A DNA stretch of 5,295 nucleotides from an uncultured Clostridia bacterium (GTDB lineage Bacteria > Bacillota > Clostridia > UBA1381). Shown piece after piece: positions 1-5,295 of the stretch. The translations under genes were made by a program, and so were the position numbers. Positions within the stretch are counted from its first letter, which is position 1, and each line of letters starts with the position of its first letter. The stretch is taken from the NCBI GenBank assembly GCA_934454745.1, contig CAKSGP010000117.1:1-5295 (forward strand), given 5' to 3'. A model generated the notes under the pieces. The model was not told the origin of the DNA, ran no database searches, and saw nothing but the letters and a program-made list of their open reading frames with translations.

Positions 1-1
1 C

Positions 2-736
2 CATACTCCCGATGTGCCTATGATTATTCCTGAGATAAACCCTGAGCATCTTGATATTATCCCGTCACAGCGTGAAAGACTCGGCACAAAGAGAGGCTTT
101 ATTGCAGTTAAATCAAACTGTTCATTGCAGTCATATTTACCGGCAATGGCTGTAATAAATCAGAAATATCCGATTGACCACGCACTTGTAACAACTTATC
201 AGGCAATTTCAGGTGCAGGCAAGACTTTTGAAACCTGGCCGGAAATGGTAGATAATCTTATTCCTTATATTGGCGGCGAGGAAATGAAGTCAGAGGTAGA
301 GCCTAACAAGATTCTCGGAAATATAAAGGATGGCAAGATTGTTCCCTCAACAGAGCTTGCAATCGAGTGCCAGACGTATCGTGTACCTGTTTCAAACGGA
401 CATACAGCAGCAATTTTCTTCTCATTCAAGGACGGAGTTGATAAGCCGTCAGTAGAGGAAATCGAGGATATGTGGAAAAACTACAAGGGTGTTCCCCAGG
501 AGCTTGAGCTTCCTCACGCACCAAAGCAGTTCTTGTACGTTTACACAGAGGCAGAGGAGCCTTCAATGCCTCAGATAAAAACAGCACGTGAAATAGACGG
601 CGGTATGGCAATATCCTGCGGACGTTTACGCAAATCAACACAGTACGATTACAAAATGGTATCTATGAGCCACAACACTCTAGGCGGTGCTGTACTTTTA
701 GCTGAGCTTTTGACTGCTAAGGGTTGGATGGACTAA
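2..736 (+). CDS. asd: Aspartate-semialdehyde dehydrogenase, archaeal/fungal type (5' end cut off by window)
   Basis: Asd reduces L-aspartyl-4-phosphate to L-aspartate-4-semialdehyde with NADPH in the cytoplasm, the branch step feeding lysine/DAP, threonine and methionine. The reading frame is open from base 2 to the TAA at 734-736, giving about 244 residues. Families of this type run about 350-365 residues, so roughly the first 115, with the NADP-binding GxxGxVG region, lie upstream. Visible marks, numbered from the GTG codon at 14, are IPEINPEHL (5-13), the catalytic cysteine in KSNCS (Cys36), YQAISGAG (62-69), the IPYIGGEE block (83-90), and RVPVSNGHT with the substrate-binding Arg123 and general-base His130. 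The C-terminal SHNTLGGAVLLAE is also typical. The IGGEE and GHT blocks place it with the archaeal/fungal branch and not the E. coli-type enzyme. The GTG at 14 is internal to the gene and not the start. It is followed at 50 bases by dapA, and a shared transcript is likely. Confidence 0.95.
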   Translation, partial: HTPDVPMIIPEINPEHLDIIPSQRERLGTKRGFIAVKSNCSLQSYLPAMAVINQKYPIDHALVTTYQAISGAGKTFETWPEMVDNLIPYIGGEEMKSEVEPNKILGNIKDGKIVPSTELAIECQTYRVPVSNGHTAAIFFSFKDGVDKPSVEEIEDMWKNYKGVPQELELPHAPKQFLYVYTEAEEPSMPQIKTAREIDGGMAISCGRLRKSTQYDYKMVSMSHNTLGGAVLLAELLTAKGWMD

Positions 737-770
737 TGTCCTGATTGGAATTGTATTTAAAATATAAATC

Positions 771-778
771 AAAGGAGG
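771..778 (+). promoter_or_regulatory. Ribosome binding site of dapA
   Basis: AAAGGAGG, a near-perfect anti-Shine-Dalgarno complement, ends eight bases before the ATG at 787. It settles the dapA start: the frame is open further upstream to a TTG at 745, but that codon has no ribosome site and would add 14 residues (ELYLKYKSKE...) not expected in the family. Confidence 0.9.
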
Positions 779-786
779 CAATAAAT

Positions 787-1671
787 ATGGCAAAAACATT
801 ACCCTTTACCGGTTCGGGCGTTGCAATCGTAACACCCTTTGACGGAGAAAAGACTAATTATGATGTGCTTGGCGAATTGATAGAATGGCATATTGCTAAG
901 GGTACAGATGCAATAATAATATGCGGAACTACCGGTGAAGCATCAACAATGCCCGATGAAGAGCATCTTGCGGCAATCGAATATACAGTTAAGAAAGCAA
1001 ACGGCAGAATCCCTGTTATAGCAGGTACAGGTTCAAATGAAACACGTCACGCAATCGAGCTTTCACAGAAAGCCGAAAAATTAGGCGCAGACGGACTTTT
1101 GCAAGTAACACCCTATTATAATAAGACTACGCAAAAGGGACTTATTGCACATTTTACAGCAATTGCAAATGCAGTAAATATCCCGATTATCCTTTATAAC
1201 GTACCATCAAGAACAGGCGTTAATATTTCAGTTCCTGTACTTAAAGAGCTTGCAAAGATAGACAACATTGTAGCAATCAAGGAAGCAAGCGGAAACATCA
1301 GCTATACAGCACAGATAGCCGCAGATGTTCCCGAGCTTTATATCTATTCAGGTAATGACGATATGATAGTTCCTGTAATGTCACTTGGCGGAAAAGGCGT
1401 GATTTCAGTTCTTGCAAACGTTATGCCTGAGGAAACACACCAAATGTGCCAGTCATACTTTGACGGTGATACAAACAAGGCAACAAAGCTTCAACTTGAG
1501 CTTTTGGACCTTATAAACGCTTTATTCATCGAGGTTAACCCCATACCTGTAAAGACAGCATTAAATCTTATGGGTAAAAATGCGGGAAATCTCCGTCTGC
1601 CCTTAGTTGATATGGCTGAGGATACATTGGCAAAGCTTAAAGCGTCAATGAAAAATCACGGACTTATATAA
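787..1671 (+). CDS. dapA: 4-hydroxy-tetrahydrodipicolinate synthase (DHDPS)
   Basis: DapA condenses pyruvate with aspartate semialdehyde, the first committed step to DAP and lysine. The protein has 294 residues, the usual length, and is a single TIM barrel of the DapA/N-acetylneuraminate lyase family. All catalytic residues can be placed by a constant offset of four from E. coli: Thr48 in CGTTGEAST, Tyr111 in VTPYYNK, Tyr137 and substrate-carboxylate Arg142 in YNVPSRTG, and Schiff-base Lys165 in AIKEASGN. SGNDDMIVP, GGKGVISVLANVMP and NPIPVKTALNLMG near the C-terminus are also family blocks. At the lysine feedback site, His60, Asn84 and Tyr110 are kept, but the places of E. coli His53 and Glu84 hold Asp57 and His88, so lysine inhibition cannot be assumed. 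The gene sits between asd, its substrate supplier, and dapB, which uses its product; 27 bases separate it from dapB. The start is fixed by the AAAGGAGG at 771-778. Confidence 0.97.
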   Translation: MAKTLPFTGSGVAIVTPFDGEKTNYDVLGELIEWHIAKGTDAIIICGTTGEASTMPDEEHLAAIEYTVKKANGRIPVIAGTGSNETRHAIELSQKAEKLGADGLLQVTPYYNKTTQKGLIAHFTAIANAVNIPIILYNVPSRTGVNISVPVLKELAKIDNIVAIKEASGNISYTAQIAADVPELYIYSGNDDMIVPVMSLGGKGVISVLANVMPEETHQMCQSYFDGDTNKATKLQLELLDLINALFIEVNPIPVKTALNLMGKNAGNLRLPLVDMAEDTLAKLKASMKNHGLI

Positions 1672-1698
1672 GCGATTAAATAAAGGAAACTATACATT

Positions 1699-2460
1699 AT
1701 GACAAGAATAATTATGAACGGCTGTAACGGGAAAATGGGTCAGGTTATCTCACGTCTTGTAGCAGAGGACGAGGAGGCTGAGATTGTCTGCGGTGTTGAT
1801 ATAAACACGGAAATTAACAACCCCTATCCTGTTGTAGCTTCAATAGAGGAATTTTCAGGCGAAGCAGATGTTGTGATTGATTTTTCACACCCTGCTTGTC
1901 TTGAGAGCTTGCTAAGCTATTGTAAGAGAACCAAAACCCCCGTGATTTTGGCAACAACAGGCTTTTCCGCAGAGCAAAAAGCATTATTTACAGGGGTTGC
2001 AAAAGAAATACCCGTATTTTTCTCGGCAAATATGAGCCTTGGAATAAACCTGCTTATTTCACTTGCAAAGCAGGCGGCAAAGCTTTTAGAGGGCAACTTT
2101 GACATAGAAATTGTAGAAAGACACCATAACAAAAAGATAGACGCACCAAGCGGTACGGCATTAGCTATTGCAGATGCAATAGATGAAACTCTTTCCTATC
2201 CTGCTGAATATGTCTTTGATCGTCACAATGTACGCCGTAAGCGTAAGGCTACGGAAATCGGCATAAGTGCAGTAAGAGGCGGTACAATAGTGGGTGATCA
2301 CGAAATAATATTTGCCGGCAACGATGAGGTTATTGAGCTTTCTCACCACGCCGCAAGTAAGGAAGTATTTGCAGTTGGCGCAATTAAGGCTGCCAAGTTT
2401 ATGAAAAACAAACCTGCTGGTTTGTATGATATGAATATGCTTGTTGCAGAAATGGTATAA
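1699..2460 (+). CDS. dapB: 4-hydroxy-tetrahydrodipicolinate reductase
   Basis: DapB reduces the DapA product to tetrahydrodipicolinate with NAD(P)H, in the cytoplasm. The protein has 253 residues, within the range for Gram-positive DapB (E. coli has 273). The N-terminal Rossmann domain carries the dinucleotide loop NGCNGKMG (7-14), VVIDFSHP (58-65) and ATTGFS (85-90). The linker SANMSLGINLL (109-119) leads into the catalytic domain with ERHHNKKIDAPSGTAL (140-155), where His142 and Lys146 match E. coli His159 and Lys163, then RGGTIVGDHEIIFAG (193-207) and ELSHHAASKEVFAVGA (213-228). The cofactor-discriminating position after beta-2 reads GVDIN with acidic Asp34 and no following arginine, which leans towards NADH, though this is inferred. 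The ribosome site AAAGGAAA at 1682-1689 is less perfect than that of dapA. A strong hairpin terminator follows 14 bases after the stop, making dapB the last gene of the unit. Confidence 0.97.
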   Translation: MTRIIMNGCNGKMGQVISRLVAEDEEAEIVCGVDINTEINNPYPVVASIEEFSGEADVVIDFSHPACLESLLSYCKRTKTPVILATTGFSAEQKALFTGVAKEIPVFFSANMSLGINLLISLAKQAAKLLEGNFDIEIVERHHNKKIDAPSGTALAIADAIDETLSYPAEYVFDRHNVRRKRKATEIGISAVRGGTIVGDHEIIFAGNDEVIELSHHAASKEVFAVGAIKAAKFMKNKPAGLYDMNMLVAEMV

Positions 2461-2474
2461 ATTCACAAAGAAAA

Positions 2475-2522
2475 ACAAAACAAGAGGGATTTTCAAGTGC
2501 GGGAAATTCCTTTTTGTTTTGT
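2475..2522 (+). terminator. Hairpin terminator after dapB
   Basis: The arms 2475-2494 and 2503-2522 form a 20-pair stem with one mismatch and two G-U pairs around an 8-base loop (AAGTGCGG). The 3' arm carries the T-rich stretch TTTTTGTTTTGT, so the terminal U tract is part of the stem itself, pairing with an A-rich 5' arm. It starts 14 bases after the dapB stop and most likely ends the asd-dapA-dapB transcript. The A-rich left arm would be a T-rich tail on the opposite strand, but no gene there needs one. Confidence 0.8.
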
Positions 2523-2568
2523 ATGCGAATGTTTTTGAAATTTTCTATAAATTTTTCGTCTAAAAGTA

Positions 2569-2597
2569 TAGCTTTTTTCTGCGAATTGTAGTATAAT
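2569..2597 (+). promoter_or_regulatory. Probable promoter of the regulator-aminotransferase-ABC unit
   Basis: TATAAT at 2592-2597 is a perfect sigma-A -10 hexamer in the spacer between the dapB terminator and the next gene. It would start transcription near 2604, leaving a leader of about 75 bases. The -35 at 17 bases (TAGCTT, 2569-2574) is poor, so the promoter may need an activator or rely on the -10 and the AT-rich upstream DNA. An alternative is TTGAAA (2535-2540), 18 bases, TCTAAA (2559-2564): better -35, worse -10. AAAAG (2562-2566) and CTTTT (2572-2576) form a short inverted repeat over the -35 region. Together with the terminator and the leader, this accounts for the 218-base gap, and nothing coding is visible in it. 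Confidence 0.6.
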
Positions 2598-2642
2598 ATA
2601 AGTTGTATATTGAGAAAGGGATTTTGTATCCTGTTTTAACAC

Positions 2643-2660
2643 AAAAATAACGTTTTTTAT
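2643..2660 (+). repeat. Imperfect AT-rich palindrome in the regulator leader (possible operator)
   Basis: AAAAATAACGTTTTTTAT is centred on the CG at 2651-2652, with seven of nine mirrored positions pairing. It lies between the presumed transcription start and the ribosome site of the Lrp-like gene. Lrp/AsnC proteins often bind AT-rich imperfect palindromes and control their own genes, so an operator is possible. The base composition alone could produce such a match, so this is weak. Confidence 0.2.
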
Positions 2661-2678
2661 AGAAAGGAATGGTTTTTA

Positions 2679-3161
2679 ATGGACAGCATTATAAAAATCT
2701 TGGATAAAGAACAGGGCAAGCTTGATGTTGCAAAAATATCAGCGGAGATAGGTATGCCTGAGGCAGAAGTTGCCGAAAAGATTGCGGAGCTTGAAAAAAA
2801 TCATATAATTGTCGGTTATAAAACCATTGTAAACTGGGATAAAACCGATCGTGATGTTGTAACAGCACTAATTGATTTGCGTGTAACGCCCCAAAGAGGC
2901 GAGGGCTTTGACAAGATTGCAGAAAGAATATACAAATATCCGCAGGTAAGCTCGCTTTATCTTATGTCGGGAGCTTATGACCTTTCTGTTGTTATAGAAG
3001 GAAGAACTATGAAAGAGGTTGCTCTTTTTGTCGCACAGAAGCTCGCACCAATGGAGTCGGTTATTTCCACTGCCACTCACTTTGTTCTTAAAAAGTACAA
3101 GGAAGAGGGCGTAATATTTAAGGAAGGCGGAAAGGACGCAAGACAGGTAATAACAATATGA
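2679..3161 (+). CDS. Lrp/AsnC-family transcriptional regulator
   Basis: This is a 160-residue protein with the two-part Lrp/AsnC layout. An N-terminal winged helix-turn-helix (about 1-52) shows LDVAKISAEIGM, the third helix EAEVAEKIAELEK and the wing HIIVGYKTIVN. A C-terminal ligand-sensing/oligomerisation RAM domain (about 60-140) shows VTALIDLRVTP, the effector-loop motif SGAYDLSVVIEG (97-108) and THFVLKKYKEEG. Such proteins form dimers to octamers and sense amino acids. The helix-turn-helix aligns without gaps to E. coli Lrp, but the recognition helix is strongly acidic (Glu28, 30, 33, 37, 39) and two of three arginines of E. coli Lrp there are replaced by Ala and Glu. Start: ATG 2679 with AGAAAGGA (2661-2668) ten bases upstream. 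Its stop overlaps the aminotransferase start, so the aminotransferase is its likely partner and target. The effector is unknown. Confidence 0.88.
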   Translation: MDSIIKILDKEQGKLDVAKISAEIGMPEAEVAEKIAELEKNHIIVGYKTIVNWDKTDRDVVTALIDLRVTPQRGEGFDKIAERIYKYPQVSSLYLMSGAYDLSVVIEGRTMKEVALFVAQKLAPMESVISTATHFVLKKYKEEGVIFKEGGKDARQVITI

Positions 3162-4330
3162 ATTTAGATAAATTAGTAAACAGCACGGTAGATAGTCTGC
3201 CGCCGTCGGGAATACGTAAATTTTTTGACGTTGCAAATATGATGGAGGACGCTATATCCCTAGGTGTTGGCGAGCCGGATTTCGTAACCCCCTGGCCAAT
3301 TCGCGAAGCAGGCATATTCAGCCTTGAATCAGGACAGACATACTACACTGCCAACCGCGGTCTTTCAGAATTATGTGAGGAAATTTGCACCTATACAGAC
3401 CGCAAATACGGAGTAAAATACAATCCGATGACACAAGTTCTTGTAACCGTAGGCGGTTCGGAAGCAATAGACGCATTAATACGAAGCGTTGTATGCCCGG
3501 GTGATGAAGTACTTATCCCCGAGCCATGCTTTGTATGCTATAAGCCTCTTACGGTTATGGCAGGAGGAGTTCCCGTTATAATCGAAACGAAGGAGGAGGA
3601 CGATTTCCGTCTTACACCGCAACAGCTAAAAGAAAAAATAACAGATAAAACAAAGCTTTTGATTTTGCCATATCCCAACAACCCCACAGGCGGAATTATG
3701 AGAAAAGCCGATCTTGAGGCTATTGCGGAGGTTTTAAAGGGAACTGATATTCTCGTTCTTTCGGATGAAATATATGCAGAGCTTTTATACAGCGACGAAC
3801 CCCATATACCCTTCTCAAAAATTGATGGTATGTACGAAAGAACTGTTGTTGTGAACGGATTTTCAAAGGCATTTGCTATGACAGGCTGGCGGCTTGGCTA
3901 CGCAATGGGGCCTGAGCGAATAATAAAGCTTATGACAAAGGTGCATCAATACGGCATAATGTCCTCACCAACCACAAGCCAGTATGCGGCAATTGAGGCA
4001 TTACGCAGCTGTGATGATGAGGTCAAAAAAATGCGTGATGAATACAACAAGCGCCGCCGTGTAATAGTTGACGGTTTTAGAAATATGGGGCTTTCCTGTT
4101 TTGAGCCTTACGGTGCATTTTACGTATTCCCCTGTATTAAAAGAACAGGTATGACAAGCGAGGAATTTTGTAATAGGCTCCTTGAGGAGGAAAAGGTTGC
4201 AGTTGTTCCAGGAAATGCTTTCGGCGAAAGCGGCGAAGGGTTTATAAGATGCTCTTATGCCTATTCAATAGATAAGATAAAGGAAGCATTAAGACGCATA
4301 GAAAAATTTGTTAAAAAGCATATAACCTGA
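3158..4330 (+). CDS. Class I/II pyridoxal-phosphate aminotransferase, substrate unassigned
   Basis: This is a 390-residue fold-type I aminotransferase of the aspartate/aromatic/PatA-like group, cytoplasmic and at the full usual length. Visible marks are LGVGEPDF (35-42), VTVGGSEAID (96-105) at the cofactor-phosphate loop, YPNNPTGG (172-179) with Asn175, SDEIYAELLY (202-211) with Asp203 on the pyridine nitrogen and Tyr206 on O3', NGFSKAFAMTGWRLGY (233-248) with Schiff-base Lys237 and Arg245, and GFIRCSYA (361-368) with the substrate alpha-carboxylate Arg364. All key residues are present. The ATG overlaps the regulator stop as ATGA and has only a weak AGG (3145-3147) ahead of it, so translation is probably coupled to the regulator. 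Candidate roles are an aspartate, alanine or aromatic aminotransferase, or N-acetyl-LL-DAP aminotransferase (PatA) given the nearby dap genes. Sequence motifs do not separate these, and the intervening terminator argues against simple membership of the dap operon. Confidence 0.92.
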   Translation: MNLDKLVNSTVDSLPPSGIRKFFDVANMMEDAISLGVGEPDFVTPWPIREAGIFSLESGQTYYTANRGLSELCEEICTYTDRKYGVKYNPMTQVLVTVGGSEAIDALIRSVVCPGDEVLIPEPCFVCYKPLTVMAGGVPVIIETKEEDDFRLTPQQLKEKITDKTKLLILPYPNNPTGGIMRKADLEAIAEVLKGTDILVLSDEIYAELLYSDEPHIPFSKIDGMYERTVVVNGFSKAFAMTGWRLGYAMGPERIIKLMTKVHQYGIMSSPTTSQYAAIEALRSCDDEVKKMRDEYNKRRRVIVDGFRNMGLSCFEPYGAFYVFPCIKRTGMTSEEFCNRLLEEEKVAVVPGNAFGESGEGFIRCSYAYSIDKIKEALRRIEKFVKKHIT

Positions 4331-4331
4331 G

Positions 4332-4337
4332 AGAGGA
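4332..4337 (+). promoter_or_regulatory. Ribosome binding site of the ABC transporter gene
   Basis: AGAGGA ends nine bases before the GTG at 4347 and supports that start. The ATG at 4339 is in another frame and stops after about 19 codons. In the transporter frame a stop at 4323-4325 blocks any upstream start, leaving GTG 4347 as the first usable codon. Confidence 0.7.
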
Positions 4338-4346
4338 AATGATAGT

Positions 4347-5295
4347 GTGCGGAAATACTTTAAGTATATTAAGCCATACAAACTTTATTTTATTTTAGGC
4401 CCTATACTTATGCTGACAGAGGTTGGAGGCGAGATTGTTCTGCCTAAACTTGTGGGTGGTATGATAGACAACGGCGCAAATGGTGCCATGGGACAAGGCT
4501 ATATTATAAGACAGGCTCTTTTTATGCTTGGCTGTATCCTGATTATGATAACAGGCGGAATAAGCGGCCATTATTTTTCAATTAAGGCGGCGGTGAACTT
4601 CAGTTCGGACCTGCGCAAATCAGTGTTTGATAAAATACAGGCGTTTTCATTTAAAAATATTGACAGCTTTTCCACAGGCTCACTTATAACACGTCTCACA
4701 AACGACATAACCCAGATAATGAACATAACAAGAATGGGACTCATTATGGCGGTACGCTCACCCGGTATGCTTATAGGCGGTATCATAATGGCATTTTCCA
4801 TAAACAAGAGCCTTGCTTCTGTTCTTGCAATTATGCTCCCCGTTCTTGCTTTTGCTATATTTTTCATTATGCGTATGGCAATGCCGAGATTTTCCCGTAT
4901 GCAAAAGGGAATTGATAATCTTAACTCAAAAACTCAGGAAAGCATTACAAACGTACGCGTTATAAAATCCTTTGTACGGCGTGATTTTGAAAAGGACAAG
5001 TTTGCCGAAGCAAACGGTGAGCTTTGCGATGCTACACTCAAAGCATTAAAGGTAATGGTATGCACAATGCCTGTAATGACCTTGTGTATGAATATCACAA
5101 CTCTTGTTACACTATGGCGAGGGGGATCACTTGTAGCCGCAGGCGGTCTTGAAATAGGCTCGCTAAACGCAATTATTCAGTACATAACACAGATATTAAG
5201 TTCACTTATGATGGTTTCTATGATGATTATAAACTCATCAAGAGCAATTACATCATTTAAGCGTGTAGGTGAGGTTCTTGATACTGATTCAGACC
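4347..5295 (+). CDS. ABC exporter-type transporter, permease part (3' end cut off by window)
   Basis: The frame is open from GTG 4347 to the window end, showing 316 residues of a protein expected to be about 570-600. It fits the type IV (type I exporter) fold of half-transporters in which a six-helix membrane domain precedes a fused ATPase. The short basic start MRKYFKYIKPYK leads into TM1 (about 14-36). TM2 is about 55-78, TM3 and TM4 about 132-178, and TM5 and TM6 about 236-297. Cytoplasmic coupling regions are recognisable: SSDLRKSVFDKIQAF followed by STGSLITRLTNDITQI (109-124), and ESITNVRVIKSFVRRDFEKD (198-217). No Walker A, signature or Walker B is visible because the ATPase domain lies beyond base 5295, so assignment rests on the membrane domain alone. 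Family members of this style often form heterodimers encoded by two adjacent genes, so a second half may follow. It starts 16 bases after the aminotransferase and is probably co-transcribed. Substrate unknown. Confidence 0.85.
   Translation, partial: MRKYFKYIKPYKLYFILGPILMLTEVGGEIVLPKLVGGMIDNGANGAMGQGYIIRQALFMLGCILIMITGGISGHYFSIKAAVNFSSDLRKSVFDKIQAFSFKNIDSFSTGSLITRLTNDITQIMNITRMGLIMAVRSPGMLIGGIIMAFSINKSLASVLAIMLPVLAFAIFFIMRMAMPRFSRMQKGIDNLNSKTQESITNVRVIKSFVRRDFEKDKFAEANGELCDATLKALKVMVCTMPVMTLCMNITTLVTLWRGGSLVAAGGLEIGSLNAIIQYITQILSSLMMVSMMIINSSRAITSFKRVGEVLDTDSD

Noticed and set aside
426..641. 71-codon minus-strand open frame inside asd
   Set aside because: It lies wholly within a well-supported gene on the other strand, and its translation shows no family motif.
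745..768. Promoter-like TTGGAA ... TATAAA ahead of dapA
   Set aside because: The spacing is only 12 bases, and the transcript would begin on top of the ribosome binding site.
745..786. Upstream extension of dapA to a TTG at 745
   Set aside because: It has no ribosome site, and the added residues do not resemble DapA N-termini; AAAGGAGG at 771-778 serves the ATG at 787.
1917..2132. 71-codon minus-strand open frame inside dapB
   Set aside because: It is a shadow of dapB with no recognisable domain.
2161..2496. 111-codon minus-strand open frame over the dapB end and terminator
   Set aside because: It overlaps conserved dapB codons; the hydrophobic, aromatic-rich start comes from the A-rich terminator arm read backwards.
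2604..2678. Riboswitch or T-box in the leader of the regulator gene
   Set aside because: The leader of about 75 bases is too short for a lysine riboswitch or T-box and lacks their conserved elements. TTTTGT/ACAAAA (2622-2646) is only a six-pair AT hairpin with a 14-base loop.
2868..3315. Two minus-strand open frames across the regulator-aminotransferase junction
   Set aside because: They overlap two strongly supported genes and show no family motif.
4339..4398. ATG at 4339 as start of the gene after the aminotransferase
   Set aside because: That frame stops after about 19 codons; the GTG at 4347 opens the long transporter frame.
4571..4867. 98-codon minus-strand open frame
   Set aside because: It is a shadow of the partial ABC transporter, whose plus-strand frame shows membrane helices and ABC exporter coupling motifs.

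Overview
The window reads as an ordinary chromosomal segment of a low-GC Gram-positive bacterium, most likely a gut-type clostridium (Oscillospiraceae/Ruminococcaceae-like). Grounds for this are AT-rich spacers, purine-rich AGGAGG-type ribosome sites, codon use rich in GCA/ACA/AAA, and the combination of genes. The lineage is inferred from sequence style and not proven. All genes are on the + strand and tightly packed.

Region 1 (2-2460) is a lysine/diaminopimelate gene cluster in pathway order. It holds the 3' two-thirds of an archaeal/fungal-type aspartate-semialdehyde dehydrogenase (asd), then dapA (dihydrodipicolinate synthase), then dapB (dihydrodipicolinate reductase). Together they take aspartate semialdehyde (made by Asd from aspartyl phosphate) to tetrahydrodipicolinate, the precursor of meso-DAP for peptidoglycan and of lysine. 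The gaps are 50 and 27 bases with no internal terminator or promoter visible, so co-transcription is likely. The promoter and any lysine riboswitch would lie upstream, outside the window.

Region 2 (2461-2678) is the only sizeable spacer. It holds a long, strong-looking hairpin terminator right after dapB, then an AT-rich stretch with a perfect TATAAT -10 box and a roughly 75-base leader containing a weak palindrome.

Region 3 (2679-5295) is a second transcription unit. It holds an Lrp/AsnC-family regulator, a class I PLP aminotransferase whose start overlaps the regulator stop by four bases (ATGA), and, 16 bases further on, a GTG-started ABC exporter-type transporter that runs off the window end before its ATPase domain. 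The regulator-aminotransferase pair suggests amino-acid-responsive control. The aminotransferase substrate cannot be fixed from sequence alone; its closeness to the dap genes makes a DAP-pathway role possible but unproven.

I saw no mobile element, CRISPR array, RNA gene or clear undescribed system. The points most worth a second look are the unusually acidic recognition helix of the Lrp-like protein, the altered lysine-feedback residues in DapA, the lack of a basic NADPH-phosphate contact in DapB, and the function of the Lrp/aminotransferase/ABC unit.
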